DNA of 32,176 bases, from positions 1 through 32,176 of the forward strand of contig JAAZYP010000004.1 of the NCBI GenBank assembly GCA_014239585.1, in the 5' to 3' direction. How positions within the stretch are numbered: the first letter of the stretch is position 1; each line of letters opens with the position of its first letter. The DNA is from Nanobdellota archaeon (GTDB taxonomy: Archaea; Nanobdellota; Nanobdellia; UBA10117; ARS21). A program made the translations under genes and the position numbers. The notes beneath the pieces are model-generated. The model saw only the letters and a program-made list of their open reading frames with translations. It did not search any database and was not told the DNA's origin. Positions 15,106 through 23,600 of the stretch are shown here, in pieces.

Positions 15106-15209
15106 AAAAAATTAAGGTTAATATCGAATAAAACAATTTGTAGTTTTTCATCAACGTTTTTCTTGAAAAGATTTTTTTGATATCACTTTTACTAAAATTG
15201 AATTTTTGC

Positions 15210-15230
15210 CTCGTTTTTCCTAAAAACGAG
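15210..15230 (-). terminator. Hairpin in the tRNA-Val trailer
   Basis: A perfect 9-bp inverted repeat, CTCGTTTTT and AAAAACGAG with a 3-nt loop, starts 2 nt after the mature tRNA-Val end on the minus strand. It is built like the one after tRNA-Trp. Termination or processing function is inferred. Confidence 0.5.
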
Positions 15231-15232
15231 AG

Positions 15233-15307
15233 TGGTCCGACCAGGATTCGAACCTGGGATCTTCCCGGTGTAAACGGGACGTCATAACCGAACTAGACCA
15301 TCGGACC
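15233..15307 (-). tRNA. tRNA-Val (UAC anticodon)
   Basis: On the minus strand the acceptor stem GGTCCGA pairs with TCGGACC, discriminator A. The anticodon stem TCCCG/CGGGA closes the loop TTTACAC, giving anticodon TAC (UAC in RNA). The T arm is CCAGG-TTCGAAT-CCTGG. The length is 75 nt with no intron and no encoded CCA. An A/T-rich promoter-like stretch lies about 28 nt upstream (15331-15339). Confidence 0.96.
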
Positions 15308-15349
15308 AATAAAAGGAGGTTATAAAATTCAATTAAAAACGTTTCGAAT

Positions 15350-15874
15350 TTATCGATTTGCAGGCGGTAATTTTGAACTTACGTCGTTTACTTTTGCTTG
15401 CGCTTCATCAACTAATTTATTCCACGAATCAACTAATTGTTGTTCAGCATTTCTCAAATCATTGATTTTTCCAATTGCATTTTTTAATTCGTTAATTTTT
15501 GATTCCATGTTGTTGATCGTACTAATAATTTCAGTATATTTATCTAATCTAATGAATACTTTTGCACCTGGTTTTGGACCTGATTGTATTGGTTGCGGTG
15601 AAGGTAATGGAGATTCAATTTGATTTAATCTATCGTTAATATTATCCATTTTATTTGATACTGTATTCAAATTTTTAGTAATTGGTATAGGTGTTAATTC
15701 AGGTGTTGATGTAACATCTGTCGGTAAAGGTGGTAAATCGGTTGAGGGCATACTCTTGTTTAAACTTAATCTATCTTTCAATGGCACATCTCCTGAAGAA
15801 GATTGAGAAGGCATAAATGGAGGATTTGGTCGAGGGACCGGTTCCGCAGGTGTCTTTTTGCTAAATAATCCCAT
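15350..15874 (-). CDS. Proline-rich, coiled-coil protein, unknown function
   Basis: 174 residues. The N-terminal half (about 1-68) is Pro/Ser/Thr-rich and probably unstructured, opening MGLFSKKTP. The middle has a short helical segment, another Pro-rich stretch (87-100) and KVFIRLDKY. The rest is a coiled coil (about 110-165) ending in PPANR. No membrane helix. Similar short proteins with a Pro-rich head and a coiled-coil tail are common in DPANN genomes, but I do not know a function. A TATA-like A/T tract around 15895-15907 lies 27 nt before the ATG. The neighbour at 15957 is divergent. Confidence 0.72.
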   Translation of the reverse strand: MGLFSKKTPAEPVPRPNPPFMPSQSSSGDVPLKDRLSLNKSMPSTDLPPLPTDVTSTPELTPIPITKNLNTVSNKMDNINDRLNQIESPLPSPQPIQSGPKPGAKVFIRLDKYTEIISTINNMESKINELKNAIGKINDLRNAEQQLVDSWNKLVDEAQAKVNDVSSKLPPANR

Positions 15875-15956
15875 TATGTTTCAAGAAAACAACTCTTATT
15901 TTTATTACTTGCTATTTTATGAGAACATTTATATTCGGTTGATTATTCATAATCAC

Positions 15957-16319
15957 ATGCCGAAGAATGAATATGTTCAAATTGATGATGAACAAACTGT
16001 TTTTGATGCAATGAATCGTATGAAAGATTTGGGAATTGAAGCATCTAATTCTAGTGCAAAATTTAATTCGTTATTGGGTCAAAAAAAGGAACTCTATCAT
16101 TTAGTTAAAGTCTTATCGAAGGAATTAATTCATGATTTGCATGATTTAGGTAATTTTATGAAACCTGCAGATTCGCCTTCGCGAAAATCAGTAATTAAGC
16201 GGTCCGCTCCTACTAAAAAAATTGTAAGAAAGGCCACACCAAAACGACCTATTCGTAAATCAAATTCATCGATGAAAAAATTGAAAGCCAACATGAAGAA
16301 GGCTAAATCAAAGAAATAA
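15957..16319 (+). CDS. Small protein with a strongly basic tail
   Basis: 120 residues from the ATG at 15957 (MPKNEYVQ). The first 70 or so residues are helical and mildly acidic; the last 45 are Lys/Arg/Pro/Ser-rich (RKSVIKRSAP, KATPKRPIRK, KKLKANMKKAKSKK), like histone or ribosomal-protein tails. Nucleic-acid binding or nucleoid association is a reasonable guess, not shown. The frame is open up to an ATG at 15858, but that would overlap the divergent gene; the TATA-like ATTTATATT at 15927-15935 sits 26 nt before 15957 and decides the start. tRNA-Leu follows on the same strand with its own promoter. Confidence 0.72.
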   Translation: MPKNEYVQIDDEQTVFDAMNRMKDLGIEASNSSAKFNSLLGQKKELYHLVKVLSKELIHDLHDLGNFMKPADSPSRKSVIKRSAPTKKIVRKATPKRPIRKSNSSMKKLKANMKKAKSKK

Positions 16320-16356
16320 TTAGTTTTTTAAATGAGTTTTAGAAGGAAATCTTATT

Positions 16357-16440
16357 GTAGGTGTTCCAGAGCGGTCAAATGGGATGGACTCAAGATCCAT
16401 TGGCTTAGTGCCTTCGCAGGTTCGAATCCTGCCACCTACA
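16357..16440 (+). tRNA. tRNA-Leu (CAA anticodon)
   Basis: An 84-nt class II tRNA. The acceptor GTAGGTG pairs with CACCTAC, discriminator A. The anticodon stem ATGGA/TCCAT closes the loop CTCAAGA, giving anticodon CAA. The long variable arm TGGCTTAGTGCCTTC is typical of Leu and Ser tRNAs. The T arm is GCAGG-TTCGAAT-CCTGC. No intron and no encoded CCA. A TATA-like TTTTTTAAAT (about 16324-16333) lies 28 nt before the first base. Confidence 0.96.
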
Positions 16441-16458
16441 TATCACTTTCAACTAAAA

Positions 16459-17250
16459 CTAAATTTTTAATGCTTTTACTCTGACTAATCCACCAATTTC
16501 TTTCAAATATTTCTTTGCAGTTTTGGCAATTTCACCGCTTGTAATTACTATAACTGGCATTTTTTTCTCAATTGCGGCAGTATACGATTCAGCAATATCG
16601 GTTTTATTCAATTTTTTCTTATCTAAAATTCTAACATGAAAACGCATCGGTCCTACTGCAGATGGTGCACGGATAGTACAAGTATTATTCTCTGAATTTT
16701 CATTAATTACTTTTAAATTTCCGTTATTTAGGTATGATACTGCTCGGTCAAAAAATGAATCGAATTCTTCAGAAATAATGGGTTTTACTGGAATCAGAAC
16801 TGATTTTTTAAGTTCAATATTTGGTTTTTGAATAATTACTTCTTCTTTTGCACGTGAAATTAAATTTTTAGTGAAACTAATTACTGATTTTTTTGGTTTT
16901 TCCTTTTTACGTTGGTTTTCATCTTCTTCAATTTTACTCAGTCTCTCTGCGAACGCTTTTTGTTTATCACCAATTTCTTTGGTTTTTATGACTGGTTTTT
17001 TTGTAAATTGGCGCGGAGTCAGATTTATATCTAATTCGCTTAATCTCTTTTTGACTTGATCTTCTTGACCTTCTAAAAAATATAAATTAACTGACCCTAT
17101 CCTTTCTTCGCTTTTTTTTAATTGACCTCCGTCCACTAAATCTGAAAGATATGCATTGGCTACCAAACTATCGCCTCCTGTTTTAGAAACAATTTCTACT
17201 GGTAAAACTGGACCTGTTGATTTTACAACATCTAAAATCTTTTCTCTCAT
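16459..17250 (-). CDS. Winged-helix protein with a C-terminal restriction-endonuclease-like domain
   Basis: 263 residues from the ATG at 17250. An N-terminal winged helix (about 1-60; MREKILDVV, LPVEIVSKTGG, ANAYLSDLVDGGQLKKS) is followed by a charged linker (about 65-140). A C-terminal alpha/beta domain follows (about 165-263), with TCTIRAP, MRFHVRILDKKK and PVIVITSGEIAKTAKKYLKE. The last blocks recall restriction-like (Mrr-type) folds, but a full PD-(D/E)xK set is not evident, so nuclease activity is doubtful. A TTG two codons upstream extends the frame, but a TATA box (about 17270-17278) lies 24 nt before 17250. No methyltransferase is nearby, which argues against a restriction system. Confidence 0.7.
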   Translation of the reverse strand: MREKILDVVKSTGPVLPVEIVSKTGGDSLVANAYLSDLVDGGQLKKSEERIGSVNLYFLEGQEDQVKKRLSELDINLTPRQFTKKPVIKTKEIGDKQKAFAERLSKIEEDENQRKKEKPKKSVISFTKNLISRAKEEVIIQKPNIELKKSVLIPVKPIISEEFDSFFDRAVSYLNNGNLKVINENSENNTCTIRAPSAVGPMRFHVRILDKKKLNKTDIAESYTAAIEKKMPVIVITSGEIAKTAKKYLKEIGGLVRVKALKI

Positions 17251-17293
17251 AATCAAGCTTCATGACTTGCTATAAAAAAATATCTGGGTTGAA

Positions 17294-18097
17294 CTATTTA
17301 GTCTTTTTTTTACGTGCATTTTCCGGATGGTGAATAACGTGTCCGTGATCTATATCTCCTAAAATTGCGTCTGCCAATTTCATTCCGCCAACAACTTCAG
17401 GTAAAATTACAATTTCTGCTCCGGCATGTTTTAGTTTAGATACGATATTTTCGTCATTTGCTCTTGCTGCAATAGTTAATTCTGGATTTAATTCTTTGGC
17501 GGTTAAAATTGTAAGTAGATTATCTCCGTCGTCTCCAATTACTGCTGCTAAAGCATGTGCGTGTATTACTCCTGCATTAGTTAATGCAGTTTCGTCATTT
17601 GCAGATCCTAAAATTGCATTAAAACCTTTACGCTTCAAAGTACTTACTCTTAATTCATCTTTATCGAGAATTACTAGTTTTTTACCTTCCTTTTTTAGCT
17701 TTTCAGCAAGATGTTCTCCGACTCGTCCACCTCCGCAGACAATATAGTGATCTTTCGTATTTTTCATGAGTGTAATATCTTTAACACCGCCGAGTTTTTT
17801 ATTCATTTCGCCTGACAAGATAAATTCTATGAATACATAAAATACATAGAATGCTAAAACTTCTCCCGCAAATGCCAAAAACACATACATTATTTTAGAT
17901 GCTAACTGTGAATTTTCTAATGTTTCTGCCTCGATATGTGTTGCAATGGATAATGAAGTCATCATTCCTTCATCGCGCGTTAAGTCTTGATCTGAAGCAA
18001 TAATTAATCCGCTAAATACGATCAGCAAAGTTAATCCAATTATTCCTGCACTTAGTCGTTGTAATACTTTAGATCTAGGAACTTCAATTTTACCCAT
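17294..18097 (-). CDS. K+-channel-like membrane protein with RCK domain, no selectivity filter
   Basis: 267 residues built like a two-helix ligand-gated K+ channel. TM1 is at 14-34, there is a pore-loop region at 46-60, and TM2 is at 66-94. A cytoplasmic RCK/TrkA-N Rossmann domain has YIVCGGGRVGEHLA (118-131) and acidic D145 after LVIL for the nucleotide ribose. Where MthK-type channels have T-V-G-Y-G-D, this protein reads ATHIEAE (52-58), so the K+ filter is absent. The RCK C-terminal (TrkA-C) domain is also missing; the chain ends in a His/Lys tail. It may be a sensor or a partner subunit. A TATA-like ATTTTTATT lies about 27 nt before the ATG. Confidence 0.82.
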   Translation of the reverse strand: MGKIEVPRSKVLQRLSAGIIGLTLLIVFSGLIIASDQDLTRDEGMMTSLSIATHIEAETLENSQLASKIMYVFLAFAGEVLAFYVFYVFIEFILSGEMNKKLGGVKDITLMKNTKDHYIVCGGGRVGEHLAEKLKKEGKKLVILDKDELRVSTLKRKGFNAILGSANDETALTNAGVIHAHALAAVIGDDGDNLLTILTAKELNPELTIAARANDENIVSKLKHAGAEIVILPEVVGGMKLADAILGDIDHGHVIHHPENARKKKTK

Positions 18098-18142
18098 TTA
18101 AGAGTTTGACCATAGAACAATAAAAATATTCTTATCAAGAAT

Positions 18143-18430
18143 TTATTTTAGAATCCAACCTTTACTAACTACATAGTTTGCTAAATCTTTACTCGGTCCA
18201 TGAGATCCCAAATATGATGCTAAACTCCACTCATGTAAATTTGTTTGAATCTCTTTATATCTTGCATTATTCATCTCAAAAATAACTGGACTTCCTAAGG
18301 TCGTTATAATTACTAAATCGTTTGATCCTGTACCAATCACGCCACCATAACTTGATCTCAAATTCATCGGTGCTGACCAGCTTCCTCCTTTAGACTTTTC
18401 TTGATTCCATGTCTTAAATTCATTTGCCAT
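18143..18430 (-). CDS. Small soluble orphan protein
   Basis: 95 residues with no recognised motif. Aromatic-rich with several Trp (FKTWNQ, GSWSAP, HEWSLA, KGWILK), no signal peptide and no membrane helix. A TATA-like ACTATATAATTT lies about 23 nt before the ATG at 18430. It sits between the initiator tRNA and the channel-like gene on the same strand. Composition and promoter argue that it is real; function is unknown. Confidence 0.65.
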   Translation of the reverse strand: MANEFKTWNQEKSKGGSWSAPMNLRSSYGGVIGTGSNDLVIITTLGSPVIFEMNNARYKEIQTNLHEWSLASYLGSHGPSKDLANYVVSKGWILK

Positions 18431-18502
18431 AAGCTTATTATTTGAAATTATATAGTATAACCTTTATGTTATTTTTGATCTCATATTTCTTAAAAAGGTT
18501 AA

Positions 18503-18577
<75 letters not shown>

Positions 18578-18656
18578 GGTTTTTGCTTTAATTTTGAATT
18601 TATAAGCGTTTTGATGAAAGTAATCAACCTTATAAATTTGAGCTAGTAGCAAAAGT

Positions 18657-19310
18657 ATGATTTGTGGTATTGACGAAGCCGGACGCGGACCGATAGTTGG
18701 TCCAATGGTTATGGCAGGAGTTTCGGCATCAAAAGAAAATTTAGACAAATTAAATACTCTTGGGATAAAAGATTCTAAACTTATCAAAAAGGAACGGAGA
18801 GAAGAATTATATGACGAAATAATTAATATCGTCGATGGTTATGAAATCATTTCTGTAAGCGCTCAAGAAATTGATAAATATAATTTTTCAGGAATAAATT
18901 TGAATAAAATGGAAGCATTAATTGCTGGAAAGATAATTAACAAACTTGCTCCGCGAAAAGTTTGGGTTGATTCTCCTGAGCCAGCAAATGGTGGCGCAAA
19001 ATTCGGTCATATGATTCAAGAACATTTGACGGTTGAATGCGAAATTATTGCGGAACATAAAGCTGATTTGAATTATGTTATTGCGGGTGCGGCATCAATT
19101 TTAGCCAAAGTTTATCGGGATCGAGAATTAGAAAAAATAAAAACTGAAATTGGAGTAAATATTGGTTCAGGTTATCCTCACGATCCGCTTTGTGTGGCTT
19201 ATTTGAAGGATAATTTTCGTGGTCCAATAAATAAATATTTGAGGAAGTGCTGGTCAACATACAAACGATTGGATAAACAAGAGAGTCAAACCAATTTAGA
19301 AGATTTCTAG
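18657..19310 (+). CDS. rnhB: Ribonuclease HII
   Basis: 217 residues, the normal archaeal size. It cleaves RNA in RNA-DNA hybrids and at single ribonucleotides in DNA. The catalytic set is D6 and E7 (GIDEAGRGP, 4-12), D105 (VDSPEP) and D137 (ADLNYVIAGAASILAKV, 136-152). The HDPLCVAYL segment near 175-183 also fits. The end QTNLEDF (211-217) is a PCNA-binding PIP box. A TATA box CTTATAAAT (18630-18637) lies 24 nt before the ATG, giving a leaderless mRNA. The next gene, aspS, has its own TATA-like box (about 19315-19324). Confidence 0.96.
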   Translation: MICGIDEAGRGPIVGPMVMAGVSASKENLDKLNTLGIKDSKLIKKERREELYDEIINIVDGYEIISVSAQEIDKYNFSGINLNKMEALIAGKIINKLAPRKVWVDSPEPANGGAKFGHMIQEHLTVECEIIAEHKADLNYVIAGAASILAKVYRDRELEKIKTEIGVNIGSGYPHDPLCVAYLKDNFRGPINKYLRKCWSTYKRLDKQESQTNLEDF

Positions 19311-19344
19311 TAAGTCTTAAATATTCTCGTCTAGACTAATCTTT

Positions 19345-20640
19345 ATGATTAATCTTTCAAAAAGAATTCCTACTTCTGATGTTCAAAAGATAAAAATTGG
19401 AAGTGAAGTTATTGTTGCAGGTTGGGTTGAACAAAGTAAACTTCTTGGTAAACTCGCATTTTTAAAACTCAGAGATCGAGAAGGATATGTTCAAGTTGTT
19501 GCAACTTCAAATTATTCTAAAATGAAAGATTTGAATTCAATTTCGCGAGAAAGTGTTGTTTCAATTCGAGGTCGGGTTAAGAAAAGTAAGGCTCGATCTG
19601 GCGGAAAAGAATTAGAATTAATTGAATTAAATTTACTTTCAAAGGCGGCAACTCCGTTACCTATTGAATTTTTAGGGAATAAAATCGAAACTGATTTGAG
19701 TAAAAGATTAGACTATAGATATATTGATTTGAGACATCCTCAGCGATTGGCAATTTTTAAAATTCGTGCGATTATTTTATCTGCGATTCATTCATTTATG
19801 CGAGAAAGTAAATTTATTGAAATACAAACTTCAAAATTATCTGGTGCAGGTGCAGAGGGCGGTGCTGAACTATTTGAACTTCCCTATTTTGGAAAGAAAG
19901 TCGCACTGAATCAAAGTCAACAACTTTACAAACAATTGATCATGTTAAGTGGATTTGAACGAGCCTATGAAATTGGTACTAGTTACCGAGCAGAAAAATC
20001 TCATACGCATCGACATTTAACTGAATTTTGGCAATTAGATGTAGAACTATCATTCATTAATGGAATTGAAGACATTATGCGATTGCAAGAGCGGCTTCTT
20101 GTATATATTTTACGTCAAGTTAAGAAAGAAGGTAAATCTGAATTAGAATTATTGGGAAAAGAAATTACGGTTCCAAAATTGCCCTTTCCGAGAATTAATT
20201 ATTCTGATGCATGTAACCTTTTGAAAGTTAAATCTAATACGGACATTGGAACTGAATTGGAACGAAAACTTGCAAAAATAATAAAATCTAAATTCAAAAC
20301 AGATTCATTCTTTTTGACTAATTTTCCTGATGATTTTACTAAATTTTATGCTAAACATGATGAAAACATTGGAAGATATGTTGATTTAATCTACAATAGT
20401 AACGAAATTTCAAGTGGTGGTCAACGAGAACATAACTATGATATTTTAATTCAGCAAATTAAAGATAAAGGATTACGGCCTAAAGATTTTGAATTTTATA
20501 CTACGCCTTTCAAATACGGTGCTCCACCTCACGGAGGATTCGGTATGGGAATTGATCGGTTAGTCACATTCATTTTGGATTTACCTAACATTCGTGAAGG
20601 AGTATTATTCCCTCGAGATGTTGATCGAATTGGACCTTGA
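19345..20640 (+). CDS. aspS: Aspartyl-tRNA synthetase, archaeal type
   Basis: Class IIb synthetase (431 residues). An N-terminal OB-fold anticodon-binding domain (about 16-100; VIVAGWVEQSKLLGKLAFL, LRDREGYVQVV) is joined to the catalytic core. The core has the motif 2 region ERAYEIGTSYRAE-HTHRHLTEFWQLD and motif 3 GGFGMGIDR (397-405), then VLFPRD. Its short, insertion-free form is archaeal. The residues that separate Asp-only enzymes (Trp and Lys) from Asp/Asn enzymes (His and Pro) appear here as Glu29 and an Arg-containing KARSGG loop, so tRNA specificity cannot be called. A TATA-like stretch centred at about 19320 lies 25 nt before the ATG. Confidence 0.95.
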   Translation: MINLSKRIPTSDVQKIKIGSEVIVAGWVEQSKLLGKLAFLKLRDREGYVQVVATSNYSKMKDLNSISRESVVSIRGRVKKSKARSGGKELELIELNLLSKAATPLPIEFLGNKIETDLSKRLDYRYIDLRHPQRLAIFKIRAIILSAIHSFMRESKFIEIQTSKLSGAGAEGGAELFELPYFGKKVALNQSQQLYKQLIMLSGFERAYEIGTSYRAEKSHTHRHLTEFWQLDVELSFINGIEDIMRLQERLLVYILRQVKKEGKSELELLGKEITVPKLPFPRINYSDACNLLKVKSNTDIGTELERKLAKIIKSKFKTDSFFLTNFPDDFTKFYAKHDENIGRYVDLIYNSNEISSGGQREHNYDILIQQIKDKGLRPKDFEFYTTPFKYGAPPHGGFGMGIDRLVTFILDLPNIREGVLFPRDVDRIGP

Positions 20641-20650
20641 TCATCAAAGT

Positions 20651-20660
20651 TTTTTTATAG
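20651..20660 (+). promoter_or_regulatory. TATA box of the smc-scpA-scpB-rqcH operon
   Basis: A TTTTTTATAG stretch centred about 25 nt before the smc ATG at 20681. No other promoter-like sequence is evident before the following three genes, which overlap one another. Confidence 0.45.
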
Positions 20661-20680
20661 CTCTAAGTCGATAAACAGCC

Positions 20681-23600
20681 ATGCGTAAAACATATATCAC
20701 TAATCTGAAGCTTCGAGGATTTAAGAGTTTTAACAATCATACGAACTTGCAATTTGGTTCAGGATTTAATTGTATTGCGGGTGCAAATGGTTCAGGTAAA
20801 TCGAATGTTTTAGATGCACTTTGTTTTGTTCTTGGAAGATTGTCAACAAAGAGTATTCGTGCAGACAATTATGGTGATCTCATTTATACTAAAGATGGAA
20901 AAAGATCTAAAGGTGGATTTGTTTCGATTACTTTTGATAATAAATCTGGAATTTTTGGCATTCCTGCAGCTAAAGTTGAATTGGTTCGAGAAATTACTGC
21001 TGCAGGAAAAACAAAATATTGGTTAAATGGTAAACGTGCAACCCGAACTCAAGTTTTGGAATTACTTGAATTGAGTCAAATTCGACCAGAGGGACATAAC
21101 ATAATTTTGCAAGGAGATATTTCTTCATTCATAACTATGTCTGGAAAAGATAAACGTAAATTAATTGAGGAAATTGCGGGAATTGGTGTTTATGAACGAA
21201 AAAAAGATTCGGCATTAAAGGAATTAGGTAAAGTTGAAGTTAAGCTAAGAGATGTTCAAATTGTAATGAATGAAAAAAAGACGTATCTAAATTCGCTTGA
21301 AGATGATAAAAAAACTGCAGAAAAATATCAATCTTATCTTTCTGAAGAAAAATCTGCAAAGTCCACTGAACTAACTCTCAAACTTAAACAATCTCTGAGT
21401 AAAAAACAAACTATCAGTTCGAAACTTGAAACTGTTGAGAAAAAACGTTCTAAATTCAAATCTCAGATTGCTGAATCCACTAAGAAAATAGGATTTATTG
21501 AGACTAAAATTAACGATATCGAGGGTAGGATTGAGAAAAAGGGCGGAGAAGAACAATTAGAAATTCAAAAGGAAATTGAGAATTTGAAATTTGATATCGA
21601 AAATGGAAAATCTCTAGTTAAATCTTCAAATAACGAAATTCGTAGGATTGATGAAAGAAAAAAACAACTTGATAAAAATTTATCAAATATTTCCGGAAAA
21701 ATTAAACTCAAAAATAATGATCTCAAAGCATTAAATACTAAATTGGAAACTTTATCTTCTCGTGAAAATTCGATAAAAAAATCATTAGGTGTTTCCGGAT
21801 TATCTGCCGATGATTTGGAAGATCAAATTGATAAAAAGGAGTTAATACTTTCTGAGTTGGAATCAAAAAAATTGAGTTATACTGAGGAGAAAGCCTCATT
21901 GAAGGGGAATTTGGAAGTTTTATCTTTGAAAATTAATTCTTTGAGTGAAACATTGAAAGACGTTATAATCTTAGAAAAACGAATTGAGAAAACAAAAGAT
22001 ATCAAGAATCATTATAAAAATACAATTATTGAAATTAATTCTTTGAGCGATAGAGATTCTGAAATTTTTACCGAAATTAAGGAATTGAGGAAGAAAATGC
22101 TTGATGAAGAAAGTCAATTGACAAAACTTCAATTTGAATTGAATGCTTCTCATGATGCACTCATGCGAGATAAGGCCATTGGTGCAATATTACGATATAA
22201 AGGTAAACTTGGAGAAATTTATGGTACTGTTGCTCAATTGGGTGAAGTTGATGAAGAATATTCTACTGCATTAAAGGTCGCAGCCGGCGGTCGATTGAAG
22301 AATATTGTAGTTAAGGACGAAAGAGTTGCAATCAAATGTTTAAATTATCTACGTGAAAAAAGATTAGGTGTTGCAACTTTCTTGCCATTAAATAAATTAA
22401 ATGTTTATTCTCAAAAATCGGTTCCGCGTGGAAACGGTGTAGTTGGAATGGCTCACGATTTAATAAAGGCTGAATCTAAATTCAAAAAGGTATTTGAAAA
22501 TATTCTCGGAAATACTGTTATTTTGAATGATACTGAAACTGCAAAACGATTAGGTATCGGAAAATATCAAATGGTAACGTTGGAAGGAGATATTTTTTCA
22601 CGAAGTGGTTCTATTAGTGGTGGTTATCGACGAGAAACTAGTTTAGCTTTTTCTAAAAAAACAAACGATGACGAAATTGATAACTTGATGAAAACTGTCG
22701 ATAAGATTAGGACTAAAGTAAAATCTCTTGAAAAGGAAAGAGATGGTATAGACAAAGACTTAATTAAACTTAGAAAATTAAAATCTGAAATTGAATCTGG
22801 ACTGGGTGTTTTAACTGATCCTGAAGAAAGTTCGGCTGAACTAAAAAATCGGCTTTCCAATTTGATATCTGAACAAAAACAAAGTTCAAGTAGATTAAAA
22901 CTTATTGAAAATAATTTTGAAAAGTTGGGTGAATCTTTGCAGAAAATTAAAATCGAACGCAATAGTTTGAAATCGAAGTCTAAAGAACTCAAATTTGGAA
23001 AACAGAAAAAAGAATTAGATAAATTAGAATCCAATCGTTCAAATTTGAATGCTGAAATTGCAACAATCGAGGCAACAATCGAAAATGCACTTTTACCTGA
23101 AAATGAAAATATATCTAAAGTTATTCGAGAATTAGAAAAAGAAAAAGTTGAATTTAATACTCAAATAAAAAATGAAGCTGAGAATGTGAAAATTAAATCT
23201 TCTCGATTAAGGAATATGGAACAAACTGAAAAGGAATTTTATGGGCAACTAAAAAAATTATTTAATGAAAAAAATAAATTTGGAGATTTGCTGAAACGAG
23301 AACATGTTTCAATCAGACAGATTGAAATGGGCGGCCTTGGTGAAAATGAAGAATTTAATTCATTAAATATTGCAATTGCTAAAATTGATTCGGAATTATC
23401 TTCAGTTAAGGAAGAAATTGAACCTTATTCTAATATCAAAACTTTACCCTTTTTGAAAACAATACAAGCTGCTAAACAAAAACAGGCCGAAATGCGAAAT
23501 AAGGTTAATTTGCTTGGGAACGTTAATATGAAGGCTTTGGAAATTTATGAGGATGTTCGAAAAGAATGGGAAAAACTAAATTGGCGAGTAACTAAATTAG

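Noticed and set aside
15140-15160. Possible box C (minus-strand TTGATGA) of a C/D guide RNA near 15146-15152
   Set aside because: The first base is not a purine and no D box or second box pair follows.
16459-17256. Restriction-modification or defence system
   Set aside because: No methyltransferase, helicase or specificity gene is next to it, and catalytic residues are not evident.
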